Assembly: GCA_036873755.1 (NCBI GenBank)
Contig: JAVTVY010018842.1
Span: forward strand, 1 to 64,000
DNA: 64,000 bases
Direction of reading: 5' to 3'
Origin: Hanleya hanleyi
Lineage: Eukaryota > Mollusca > Polyplacophora > Lepidopleurida > Hanleyidae
The translations under genes were made by a program, and so were the position numbers. Of the stretch, positions 20,226 through 31,964 are shown one piece after another. The notes below the pieces were generated by a model that saw only the letters and a list, made by a program, of their open reading frames with translations, did no database searches and was not told the DNA's origin. Positions within the stretch are counted from its first letter, which is position 1; every line of letters starts with the position of its first letter.

Positions 20226-21848
20226 ACTTTGATAATCTCATCTAAATTGCATAGATTGGCACTTCGGGGGAAGTTAATATATTGTCTATTTAGCGTAGAT
20301 TCGCAAATGTGTTTTACGTCGGCGAGATTGCAGAAAAGGCAATATATTGCCTAATTTGCACTTTGATAATCTCATCTAAATTGCATGGATTCGCACTTCA
20401 TGGAGAGTTAATATATTTTCTATTTAGCGTAGATTCGCAAAACAGTTTTACCTCGGCGAGAGTGCAGGGCAGACAAAATATTGTCTAATTAGCACTTTGA
20501 TAATCTCATCTAAATTGCATAGATTCGCACTTCAGGGGGGTTAATATATTGTCTATTTAGCGTAGATTCGCAAGTGTGTTTTACCTCGGCGAGATTGCAG
20601 AGAATAGAATATATTGTCTAATTAGCACTTTGATAATCTCATCTAAATTGCATAGATTCGCACTTCAGGGAAAGTTAATATATTGTCTATTTAGCGTAGA
20701 TTCGTAAATGTGTGTTACCTCGGGGAGATTGCAGAGAAGACAATATATTGTCTAATTAGCACATTCATAGTCTCATGTAAATTGCATAGATTCGCACTTC
20801 AGGAACAGTTATAATATTGTCTACTTAGCGTAGATTCGCAAGTGTGTTTTACCTGGGCCAGATCGCAGAGAAGAGAATATATTGTCTAATTAGCACTTTG
20901 ATAATCTCATCTAAATTGCATAGATTCGCACCTCAGGGAGAGTTAATATATTGTCTATTTAGCGTAGATTCGCAAGTGTGTTTTACCTCGGCGAGATTGC
21001 AGAGAAGAGAATATATTGTCTGATTAACACTTTGATAATCTCATCTAAATTGCATAGATTCGCACTTCAGGGAAAGTTAATATATTGTCTATTTAGCGTA
21101 GATTCGCAAATGTGTTTTACCTCGGCGAGATTGCAGAGAAGACAATATATTGTCTAATTAGCACTTTGATAATCTCATCTAAATTGCATAGATTCGCACT
21201 TCAGGAGAGTTAATATATTGTCTATTTAGCGTAGATTCGCAAATGTGTTTTTTCTCGGCGAGATTGCAGAGAAGACAATATATTGTCTAATTGGCACTTT
21301 GATAATCTCATCTAAATTGCATGGATTCGCACTTCATGGAGAGTTAATATATTTTCTATTTAGCGTAGATTCGCAAATCAGTTTTACCTCGGCGAGAGTG
21401 CAGGGCAGACAATATATTGTCTAATTAGCACTTTGATAATCTCATCTAAATTGCATAGATTCGCACTTCAGGGAAAGTTAATATATTGTCTATTTAGCGT
21501 AGATTCGCAAATGTGTTTTACCTCGGCGAGATTGCAGAGAAGACAATATATTGTCTAATTAGCACTTTGATAATCTCATCTAAATGGCATAGATTCGCAC
21601 TTCGGGGAGAGTTAATATATTGTCTATTTAATGTAGATTCGCAAGTGTGTTTTACCTCGGCGAGATTGCAGAGAAGAGAATATATTGTCTAATGAGCACT
21701 TTGATAATCTCATCTAAATGCATAGATTCGCACTTCAGGGAAAGTTAATATATTGTCTATTTACCGTACATTCGCAAACGTGTTTTACCTCGGCGAGATT
21801 GCAGAGAAGACAATATATTGTCTAATTAGCACTTTGATAATCTCATCT

Positions 21849-23992
21849 AAGTTGCATAGATTCGCACTTCATGGAGAGTTAATATATTTTCTATTTAGCA
21901 TAGATTCGCAAGTGTGTTTTACCTCGGCGAGACTGCAGGGCAGACAATATATTGTCTAATTAGCACTTTGATAATCTCATCTAAATTGCATAGATTCGCA
22001 CTTCATGGAGAGTTAATATATTTTCTATTTAGCGTAGATTCGCAAGTGTGTTTTACCTCGGCGAGATTGCAGAGAAGACAATAGATTGTCTAATTAGCAC
22101 TTTGATAATCTCATCTAAATTGCATAGATTCGCACTTCAGGGAGAGTTAATATATTGTCTATTTAGCGTAGATTCGCAAGTGTGTTTTACCTCGGTGAGA
22201 TTGCAGAGAAGAGAATATATTGTCTAATTAGCACTTTGATCATCTCATCTAAATTGCATAGATTCGCACTTCAGGGAAAGTTAATATAGTGTCTATTTAG
22301 CGTAGATTCGCAAATGTGTTTTACCTCGGCGAGATTGCAGAGAAGACAATATATTGTCTAATTAGCACTTTGATAATCTCATCTAAATTGCATAGATTCG
22401 CACTTCATGGAAAGTTAATATATTTTCTATTTAGCGTAGATTCGCAAGTGTGTTTTACCTGGGCGAGATCGAAGAGAAGAGAATATATTGTCTAATTAGC
22501 ACTTTGATAATCTCATCTAAATTGCATAGATTCGCACTTCAGGGAGAGTTAATATATTGTCTATTTAGCGTAGATTCGCAAGTGTGTTTTACCTCGGCGA
22601 GATTGCAGAGAAGAGAATATATTGTCTGATTAACACTTTGATAATCTCATCTAAAGTGCATAGATTCGCACTTCAGGGAAAGTTAATAGATTGTCTATTT
22701 AGCGTAGATTCGCAAATGTGTTTTACCTCGGCGAGATTGCAGAGAACACAATATATTGTCTAATTAGCACTTTGATAATCTCATCTAAATTGCATAGATT
22801 CGCACTTCATGGAGAGTTAATATATTTTCTATTTAGCGTAGATTCGCAAATCAGTTTTACCTCGGCGAGAGTGCAGGGCAGACAATATATTGTCTAATTA
22901 GCACTTTGATAATCTCATCTAAGTTGCATAGATTCGCACTTCATGGAGAGTTAATATATTTTCTATTTAGCATAGATTCGCAAGTGTGTTTTACCTCGGC
23001 GAGACTGCAGGGCAGACAATATATTGTCTAATTAGCACTTTGATAATCTCATCTAAATTGCATAGATTCGCACTTCATGGAGAGTTAATATATTTTCTAT
23101 TTAGCGTAGATTCGCAAGTGTGTTTTACCTCGGCGAGATTGCAGAGAAGACAATAGATTGTCTAATTAGCACTTTGATAATCTCATCTAAATTGCATAGA
23201 TTCGCACTTCAGGGAGAGTTAATATATTGTCTATTTAGCGTAGATTCGCAAGTGTGTTTTACCTCGGCGAGATTGCAGAGAAGAGAATATATTGTCTAAT
23301 TAGCACTTTGATCATCTCATCTAAATTGCATAGTTTCGCACTTCAGGGAAAGTTAATATAGTGTCTATTTAGCGTAGATTCGCAAATGTGTTTTACCTCG
23401 GCGAGATTGCAGAGAAGACAATATATTGTCTAATTAGCACTTTGATAATCTCATCTAAATTGCATAGATTCGCACTTCATGGAAAGTTAATATATTTTCT
23501 ATTTAGCGTAGATTCGCAAGTGTGTTTTACCTGGGCGAGATCGAAGAGAAGAGAATATATTGTCTAATTAGCACTTTGATAATCTCATCTAAATTGCATA
23601 GATTCGCACTTCAGGGAGAGTTAATATATTGTCTATTTAGCGTAGATTCGCAAGTGTGTTTTACCTCGGCGAGATTGCAGAGAAGAGAATATATTGTCTG
23701 ATTAACACTTTGATAATCTCATCTAAAGTGCATAGATTCGCACTTCAGGGAAAGTTAATAGATTGTCTATTTAGCGTAGATTCGCAAATGTGTTTTACCT
23801 CGGCGAGATTGCAGAGAACACAATATATTGTCTAATTAGCACTTTGATAATCTCATCTAAATTGCATAGATTCGCACTTCATGGAGAGTTAATATATTTT
23901 CTATTTAGCGTAGATTCGCAAATCAGTTTTACCTCGGCGAGAGTGCAGGGCAGACAATATATTGTCTAATTAGCACTTTGATAATCTCATCT
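21849..23992. repeat. Recent 8-monomer tandem duplication (1,072 bp x 2)
   Basis: 21,849-22,920 and 22,921-23,992 match almost base for base. I see only a few differences, such as CTCGGTGAG against CTCGGCGAG and GATTCGCAC against GTTTCGCAC. Near-identity over 1,072 bp, while neighbouring monomers within a block differ much more, implies a recent unequal exchange. Confidence 0.85.
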
Positions 23993-25397
23993 AAATTGCA
24001 TAGATTCGCACTTCAGGGAGAGTTAATATATTGTCTATTTAGCGTAGATTCGCAAGTGTGTTTTACCTCGGCGAGATTGCAGAGAAGAGAATATATTGTC
24101 TAATTAGCACTTTGATAATCTCATCTAAATTGCATAGATTCGCACTTCAGAGAAAGTTAATATATTGTCTATTTAGCGTAGATTCGCAAGTCTGTTTTAC
24201 CTCGGGGAGACTGCAGGGGAGGCAATATATTGTCTAATTAGCACTTTGATAATCTCATCTAAATTACACAGATTCGCACTTCATGGAGAGTTAATATATT
24301 GTCTGTTTAGCGTAGACTCGCAAATGTGTTTACCTCGTTGAAATGGCAGAGAAGACAATATATTGTCTAATTAGCACTTTGATGATCTCATCTAAATTGC
24401 ATAGATTCGCACTTCATGGAGAGTTAATATATTGTCTATTTAGCGTAGATTCGCAAATGTGTTTTACCTCGGCGAGATTGCAGAGAAGGCAATATATTGT
24501 CTAATTAGCACTTTGATAATCTCATCTAAATTGCAATGATTCGCACTTCATGGAGAGTTAATATATTTTCTATTTAGCGTAGATTCGCAAATCAGTTTTA
24601 CCTCGGCAAGAGTGCAGGGCAGACAATATATTGTCTAATTAGCACTTTGATAATCTCATCTATATTGCATAGATTCGCACTTCAGGGAAAGTTAACATAT
24701 TGTCTATTTAACGTAGATTCGCAAATGTGTTTTACCTCGGCGAGATTGCAGAGAAGACAATAGATTGTCTATTAGCACTTTGATAATCTCATCTAAATTG
24801 CATAGATTCGCACTTCAGGGAAAGTTAATATATTGTCTATTTAGCGTAGATTCGCAAATATGTTTTACCTCGGCGAGATTGCAGAGAAGACAATATATTG
24901 TCTAATTAGCACTTTGATAATCTCATCTAAATTGCACAGATTCGCACTTCATGGAGAGTTAATATATTTTATATTTAGCGTAGATTCGCAAATCTGTTTT
25001 ACCTAATCGAGATTGCAGAGAAGACAATATATTGTCTAATTGCACTTTGATATCTCATCTAAATTGCATAGATTCTCACTTTAGTATATTGTCTATTTGT
25101 CGTAGATTCGCAAGTGTGTATTACCTCGGCGAGATTGCAGAGAAGAGAATATATTGTCTAAATAGCACTTTAATAATCTCATCTAAATTGCATAGATTCG
25201 CACTTCAGGGAAAGTTAATATATTGTCTATTTAGCGTAGATTCGCAAATGTGCTTACCTCGGCGAGATTGCAGAGAAGACAATATATTGTCTAATTAGCA
25301 CTTTGATAATCTTATCTAAATTGTGTAGATTCGCACTTCATGGAGAGCGTAAATTCCCAGGTACATTTTATTCATACATATTTTTTGTTGAATGGGA

Positions 25398-25470
25398 GGC
25401 AATATATTGTCTAATTAGAGCATTGATAATGTCATGGAAATTGCATATATTCGCAATTCAAGAAGACTTA
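25398..25470. repeat. Degenerate satellite monomer, left part (interrupted by transposon)
   Basis: CAATATATTGTCTAATTAGA and the following bases match the 134-bp monomer with several substitutions, after about 50 bp of unrelated DNA. The match stops at TTA (25,468-25,470), where the inserted element begins, and resumes at 29,591. Confidence 0.75.
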
Positions 25471-26157
25471 GGGACTGTATCCGTCCATCGTTTGCTGTTG
25501 AGACGTTTTAAACGATGGAAAAAAAACGTTCAGCAACTACACCCATCGTTTGCACCATCGTTTTTTGTGTAGCGAACGATCAAAAAAACCATCACCGAAA
25601 ATTGCCGAAGGTGCCGCTGTCGTTCGGAAGAAAACGTCGTCGTTTGGAAGAAAACGATTGTCGGCTGACAAAAGACGATCGCACGTGTTAAGCTGCGCAT
25701 AAATACACACTGGGTGAACAGGCCCTGCCTTCGCTCTCAACTGCGGACCTGTGGAACAAAATATAGCGCTCTCAACGAATGTGAAAATGGGTTTATTACA
25801 GGGGAAATAAATTACACTTTAACTGCCATCCGCGTTTGTTTTAAAGGTTGTGATTACGGGAAGTCGCTTTCTGTGTGTAAATTGATCTATAAAAATGACA
25901 ATCATCTAGCTATGATAATGAAATTATTACATACGTAACTAAAACTGAATGTTTTAACACCCTCTTCATGTATGCACGGTGTGAGAATTTTCTTTGAATA
26001 GGCCGGAAAAGGTATAATCAAGAGATAACTCGGCCGATATTTTACTGATCTGAATTTTGTTCAGTTACTATTAAACTTGAAGAGATACCCGTTTCAGAAA
26101 TATTTAGGTTGATAAATATTTCCTTGTTATTCAGGGCGATACGAAAATGTTAACCAG

Positions 26158-26612
26158 GAAAAGATGGTGTCGATTCGCCCGGAAATTTTCGCGATATGCC
26201 GACACTAGGTTTTGATCAGTTTCCTTGAAAACGCAGGGATACAATAGAAATCTAAATAAATATTTTTCATCGCGAGTATTATAGGACCATGAAAATATAT
26301 CATTTTTGTATCTTCAGCCGTTTTCTTATAATGTTTACCGGAAAGCCTGTAACACGATTTGCCGGGAATTTTCCTGACATTCGCCCACTTCAGAGCGCGT
26401 TTTCAATACCTCTCTGGCAAATCGTGTTACACTTTTCTCGGTAAATATCACATGAAAAGGGCTGAAGAGACAGAAATGATATTTATATTTTGATAATCCT
26501 ATATGATACTCGAGATGAAAAAAATTGTATTCAGATTTTTTATTTTATGAATGCTTTTTCAAGGATAGTGATATAGTGTCGGTATATCGCCAAATCGACT
26601 ATCTTTGACGTG
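26158..26612. repeat. Large imperfect hairpin inside the TIR transposon
   Basis: Arms of about 200 bp on either side of roughly 26,390 are reverse complements with scattered mismatches. Matching blocks include GCCGACACTA / TAGTGTCGGTATA, TTTCCTTGAAAA / TTTTTCAAGGATAG, and TAACACGATTTGCC / GGCAAATCGTGTTA. It is probably a nested foldback element or a transcript-level hairpin. No coding frame. Confidence 0.7.
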
Positions 26613-28904
26613 AAATAAAACAAAGAATGGAAATGTTTCTTCTGTTATTTGGCCTGTATACTTTGAAATTTCCCGTAATTGCAGTCCACAGGGAAAATCA
26701 TGTGTCACGAACACACGCGTTTAGCTTTAATATTTCAGAAACATCGCCATTTATTCTACATGTCTGTCCGATAAAACAACCTGTATACGGGCAGGGAGTA
26801 CACGAGTATAATATGCACGTGGCCTACCCTTCAGGCTGTCGTTTATACCCAGCAGAGAAAAGTCGATTTCTGCCTGGCGGGAAAATATTGAGCGGTGTAG
26901 AACACGTGTCTGTCGAAACGTTCATGGTGAAATGCCAGATTAGAGAGGAAAACGCTATATTCACGATCCTTTAATTCACAAGTCGAATACATTAAAATTA
27001 TCCAGGGAGTTTCTCTGTACTTTGGTGGGCGCCTTGAAAGAAGAATTCTCATGAGAGAAGATTGAGTCGTCCTGATCAGCAATTTTGGACATCGCTACTT
27101 GAGAGAAAGTGAACGTCTGGATTTCCAATGAGTCTTCATTCAAGCACTTTTAATGTCTTCGATTGAACTAATTTTCTCGGCAATGCGCTGAGACCGATGT
27201 ATTTTTTTGACCACCTATCGTTTTTATGAGACTTTACCCTTACAGATCTATCCAAATATTTGATTATTGGTGTTCTTTTATTCTGGTCAACTTAACACAC
27301 TTTTGTTATTCTACATTGCAGGTTTGTTTGCTGCATGGTCATACTGAAACTAGAGGAATGACCGCCTTTTCTCCGGATAGCATTCTTCGTACATGCACAT
27401 ATTACTTCATGATGTGTATATTTTGTTGTAAGATTCTTACCAATAAACATATGATTGTGCAATAAAGTCCCATATTTATATCCAGCAGGACAAAACGTGG
27501 AAGAAACTGATTTCCGGTGAGCATATAGGTAAGAATTCTGCTTGATTAGCACACAATATTGGCAAGCTGTCAGTTTATTGTCTAGTCATAATAATAGTAA
27601 AGTGATCAGCGTTTTCCTCTGTTCTATTGGTCTGTACACAGCTTGACATTCAAGCCAAAAAGTACGCAAGAGTTACTTCCGGGGGCGGCATCCACGGGAC
27701 ATCCGAGCATTTGCTTTATTACTACCATAATTCAAATGGACGTTCACGGTAAGTATTGCTGAAGGAAATATCTATTTCAAAGACATTATTAAATAAAAGG
27801 CGACAGGTGTCTTTGACTTTATACTTTTTGTTTATTTACAGTTGCACATTTCCGGGACAGTTTTCAATTGATCACTCCGGACTCCAAATAAGCCATGCAG
27901 TTTTGTTCTATGAAAAATATATTTGCAATTTCTGGAAGGTTAGACATTTATGATCACATCTTTAGTAACATACACATCGTCTTTCACATCCAGCTTATTT
28001 GTTTCTCACCACGACCGATACTTCATTCATTATGGCACAATATACAGGAAATCAAGGTAAGCTGAATGGCTGAGTTTGCCAGATTTTAAAGATGGATAAA
28101 AGAGCTGAAGTGAACAAGACTGTAATTTGATAGCAACTGAAATGGAAGTCGGAATAGTGAGTTGGGATTAAAAGTAAAAAAAATAAAAAGATGGAATAAA
28201 CTAATAGGTTTTCTGTCTACTTATTCTCTAAATTATACTGTCTAAAATGTGAATTAATTCTACTGAGCCCCTGAGATAATATAAGATAAAACACGGTTGT
28301 ACATTTGGCTGTTTCGTCACAATCATCTATCGATCTGTCTTCGTCTGAAATATTTCAGAATACATTTATATCTGAAACAGATCGAACCAATTTTCTGACT
28401 AATTAAAAACGTCGATCGTGAATTGATGCGTATCATGTTAATAGTCCTATATACTTGAGTAAAACTGGATAAACAGGTGAGTGTATGGCCTATGAATGTC
28501 AGAATAGCTGCAGTCGAGCCATATTTCAAGCTAGAATAATGATCGGAGAGAGATAAAAGGGAATTCTTTTTCAGATTTTATACATTTTTTTTATTATTTT
28601 CATGCGAGTCATGATCTCACTGTTACGAAGGCATAATATATTGAGGTTGTGTTAGCTGAATATATTATGAAGCAGGAACCGTGTACAAGCGCTGGCCCAC
28701 GTGCTGTGAAAGTATTTTCATACATTTGTTATCAAGAATCGAAGGATACAGTGAATTGTTAGAAAGGGCAAGCAATTCATGTCTTTCGTTTAGCTGCTAT
28801 CATGGTGGGATGAGCCATGAAAAGTCCTTGAAAAGTCCTTAAATTTAATGCAAGCAAAGGCTTGCGAACCCTGTAATCGTCTTGTGAATTTCTGCGTTTA
28901 CGCA

Positions 28905-28962
28905 GCGTCCTGAACGTTCCTGAAAGTTCCTGAACGTTCCTGAAAGTTCCTGAAAGAGAAAA
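28905..28962. repeat. 10-bp tandem repeat
   Basis: About five copies of TCCTGAA(C/A)GT head to tail, alternating between the C and A variants. Confidence 0.8.
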
Positions 28963-29590
28963 AATATATGCATTATACTCCAATGTTTCACTCGACATTT
29001 ATCTGTAATCAAACGTGATAATAATTGTTTTAGTAAAACTTCGATCATCTCCATGGTAAGCTAGGACTGACTTTTTTAAAAGTCGTATTCCAAAATTGCG
29101 CAAGCCCGTATTCTGCAAAATACGTAAGATTCGAATCGCACGTTCATAAAACGATATCATGGTTTCATAATATTTTGTTTATTTACGAATTACACCGTAA
29201 CTGATTCTAATATATTGTCAAGCAGCACACGTGTTGCAATTCTGGAAAAGAAAACAATATTAATTTGTGTTCCATTCTCATAATCCGTTTCCACGGCCGC
29301 AATCGACACCGCCGATGTTGTTGTTTTTGCGTCTGTAAAACGGGACTACTTTCGTGCTGATCGTTTGCCAGGAGACTTCCGATCGTTTGCTAGAAAACGT
29401 CTGCACCTTTGTTCGAGATGTGAAAAGACGACCGACACCCTTATCGTAGGTTGCCGGAGATTTTCGGCGATCGTCTTTGTTTGGTAGACGTTTTTTAAAA
29501 AACGATCAACTTATACACCCATCGTTTGCATGGACGTTTTTTTCATCGTTTAAAACGTCTAGCAAACGAACGTTGGATGGATACGATCCC

Positions 29591-29650
29591 TTAATATACT
29601 TTCTATTTAACATATATTCACACAGCGGTTTAACCTTATCGATCATGCTT
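29591..29650. repeat. Degenerate satellite monomer, right part
   Basis: TTAATATACTTTCTATTTAA and the following roughly 40 bp match the second half of the 134-bp monomer with several changes, continuing exactly where the left fragment stopped at 25,470. Confidence 0.7.
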
Positions 29651-30569
29651 CATTCCATATTGTTGAACCCAGAAATGATATGTTGTTAATATAACAATAA
29701 TATTATCTGTGCAGCAGTAAATCCTTAACAACTAAATTGAATGTGGATATCCTCTTTGTTGAACCTAGAAATGCCATAATGTTACAATCACTATAAAACC
29801 ATTATGTGAACAGTTCTCTTGAGAACCAAATGGCATTTGACACTAGGGGTTGCGTTCAAATGATAAAAGGTTGACAATAATTTGACGATATTCCGTGCAG
29901 ATTTTAGGAACTATCTCCCTAAAAAAATAACTATAGTCATCTGTGAGTGCATCCAAGGGGTGGTTTTGAAACTTGCAGTGCTAACGCGAGAGGCGATGAA
30001 TGGCCTCTCGGACTCACAGAAATGGTAATGGCAATGTCGCTTATGACAATGCTTCATCTTTGATTGTTGAACCGAGCAATGGCATATTGTTGCCATAACA
30101 AGAATACTAATAAAGGGCGTTAATCACGAAAGCTAAACACCTGGACTCTCCCTGGTATATTGTTTAACCATAATCTTTGCTCCATGCTACATCTAATGCT
30201 ACATTCTTATCTTCGCAATGAATATATTATGTCATAAGTACATGTAATTTTGATCACCTTCTTCCACAAAAATGATATTAGATACCTATGCATTGCGTTT
30301 ACGTGATAAAATCATATAATTATATCTTGTATCCAACAGATTGTTGCCAGTATCTATACAATAACTTCTAGTTATCCAAGATAGTAAAATGAGGATGCTT
30401 TACAGATATTTCGTTTACGATAAATGAATAACAAAGGGCGGCAAGTTTAATGGTGACTCGTTGACGATCTAAGACTTGCTCGAGATATCTGGACAAAATC
30501 TTGTTGATCCATTGATAAGCTTGGCATAATAAGCAAAGTCACTTCGAATAAAGTTAACAAACGCATATT

Positions 30570-30612
30570 GACATTATCAATATTTCGACAAAGTTATATT
30601 TGTCATCATCAG
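30570..30612 (-). ncRNA. Degenerate hammerhead-ribozyme-like core
   Basis: On the - strand, CTGATGA (30,612-30,606) is followed by an arm pair GACAAA/TTTGTC that could form stem II, then GAAA (30,586-30,583). A short possible stem III follows, ending in a GTC triplet (30,572-30,570). This is the order of a hammerhead core with a small stem III, as found in Penelope-like elements and retrozymes. Against activity, one extra base separates CTGATGA from stem II, and I find no stem I pairing between the flanks. It is best read as a decayed ribozyme or a chance resemblance at the end of a mobile element. Confidence 0.3.
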
Positions 30613-30649
30613 GAGACATTTCTCCTGATGATGACAAATATATCTTTGT
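30588..30649. repeat. 62-bp hairpin with 29-bp arms
   Basis: Arms 30,588-30,616 and 30,621-30,649 are reverse complements with a single mismatch, around a CATT loop. Both arms contain the CTCCTGATGATGACAAATAT block in opposite orientation. Confidence 0.9.
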
Positions 30650-31964
30650 GTTATATAATATTATGCATTATATCTGGACAAACTTGCCATAATTCGTTCA
30701 TTTTCTCGAAGACAGATGGAAAAAGTGGGAAAATATGACTTTTTATACCTGGATGGGAATTGGAAACATTAAATACTTTTTTATATTGAGGTTATATATT
30801 ACCCTGTGTAGGAAAGGTTGAACTAGCGTTACACGATTTATTTCATGAACATTTTCGGAAATCGATGTTTGCACGACTTTCAAGCTTATTAAACCATTAT
30901 GGTTAATTTTCTGCCCCTGTGCGTGCTTTCCACGAGAGTCGACTTTTAATTTGTATCGCATTTTCAGGCAATTCTGGTTACACAAACCGCAGAACCGGAC
31001 ACCAAGCGGCGTTATTGGCAAACTGCTCATCCGTTCACCATAGAGCGCCGTGTTTGTATTGGAGCTAACTGGGGCTATAAGATGATATATAGCAACTGAA
31101 CAATGTTCAAAATGCATATTGCGCAGGCATATACCTGGACATCGAGTATGAATAACGACATAAACTTGGCGATATGAGTTGTGAGATTGAACGCTTCATA
31201 TTTCAAGGACATATTCTCAGCCCACTTATTTCCACCTTATCTCGTGATAGCTGGAATGGATTTGAGGCTTATATCACCATGTGTTAACTCGCTGACAGAC
31301 AGACCAGATAAGACCAGAACAAACATTGGCTGTGAGCTGGGACTCCTGCTCTCACAACTGTCTCTTAGCCACCACTGGAATAGCTTAATCGACAACATAT
31401 TACCGTTTCTATCATTCGCGGCATGACTTTGAACTCCAGCAGGTTCTCATGTACTATCCTAACGTTCGCAGCTTCCTGGCATTCTAATATCTGTCGTGCT
31501 GTCATACAAATACCAATTATGAGTGGATCTTATTAATTTTCGCTTGTTTCCACGCTGAAATTCTATATTGTGAGGCTCAGAACTTGTGGAATTTTCCGCC
31601 ATCCACTTATGATGCTAATTCCCTACTGTGGGATTGGCTGGATTGCACCGGACTTGGTGCACTGAGGAACACATATTACCATCACGTGCCATATGACTAC
31701 AGGGAATAACCGATAGTAATACCGTTATAGTTTGAGTCGTCGAAAGAATTCGTATGGAGTAGACAACGTTAATATTGGCAGAAACTCCTGGCTCCACGAA
31801 GACTGGAGATAAATTTCAATTGGGACTATCCAAGAGTTAACTGGAACAATTCTCAAGTGTTACTTGGGACTGTCACAGTGCTATTGAAATGCCCTGATAC
31901 TCTGGAATATTACTGTGTACCAAACCGACTACCTCATACAACTGATGATTTCGTTCAATCGTAA

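Larger units (their letters stand above)
9794..25347. repeat. 134-bp satellite array, about 116 monomers
   Basis: Head-to-tail monomers with a 134-bp period (for example matching positions 14,329 and 14,463). Each monomer splits into a 69-bp half beginning AATATATTGTCTAATTAGCA and a 65-bp half beginning AATATATTGTCTATTTAGCG, which share their first 20 bp almost entirely and both contain TAGATTCGCA. The ancestral unit was therefore probably about 67 bp. Most monomers carry the palindrome GACAATATATTGTC. Monomers vary by point changes and small indels (CTTCAGGG or CTTCATGG, AAATGTG, AAGTGTG or AAATCAG). Open frames repeating MFYLGEIAEKTIYC arise from the repeat and are not genes, since 134 is not a multiple of 3. 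Confidence 0.97.
25471..29590. mobile_element. 4.12-kb TIR DNA transposon, PIF/Harbinger-like, non-autonomous or decayed
   Basis: The ends read GGGACTGTATCC (left) and, inverted, GGGATCGTATCC (right). Imperfect inverted repeats of roughly 200 bp extend inward (about 25,471-25,700 and 29,345-29,590), sharing blocks such as GACGTTTTAAACGATG and CAAACGATGGGTGT. TTA directly abuts both ends (25,468-25,470 and 29,591-29,593) as a 3-bp target duplication. Three-bp T-W-A duplications and GG-starting termini are typical of PIF/Harbinger. No transposase or Myb-like frame is recognisable inside. Two ATG-plus-splice-donor-like sites (27,736 and 28,032, each followed within 30 bp by GTAAG) are too weak to call as exons. 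The interior also holds a large hairpin and a short tandem repeat. Confidence 0.75.
29651..31964. other. Intergenic region, no gene seen
   Basis: AT-rich DNA without a credible frame. Three decayed copies of a motif starting GTTGAACC.AGAAATG occur near 29,663, 29,758 and 30,066. The notable structure is the hairpin and ribozyme-like motif at 30,570-30,649. The last 160 bp lead into the receptor gene and may contain its 5' UTR; no clear TATA element is visible. Confidence 0.5.

Noticed and set aside
9999..25298. Many + strand frames reading MFYLGEIAEKTIYCLIST and variants
   Set aside because: They are translations of the 134-bp satellite; the period is not a multiple of three and the frames overlap one another.
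9794..25347. CRISPR-like appearance of regularly spaced repeats
   Set aside because: No unique spacers: the whole 134 bp repeats, and the host is a eukaryote.
26627..26974. 115-codon frame inside the TIR transposon
   Set aside because: No domain, biased toward chance composition, and adjacent to a noncoding hairpin; not a transposase.
27730..28060. ATG-plus-GTAAG sites suggesting short first exons
   Set aside because: No matching downstream exon with a recognisable protein could be found by eye.
30621..30660. Second hammerhead core on the + strand arm of the hairpin
   Set aside because: CTGATGA and part of stem II are present, but the GAAA box is absent.
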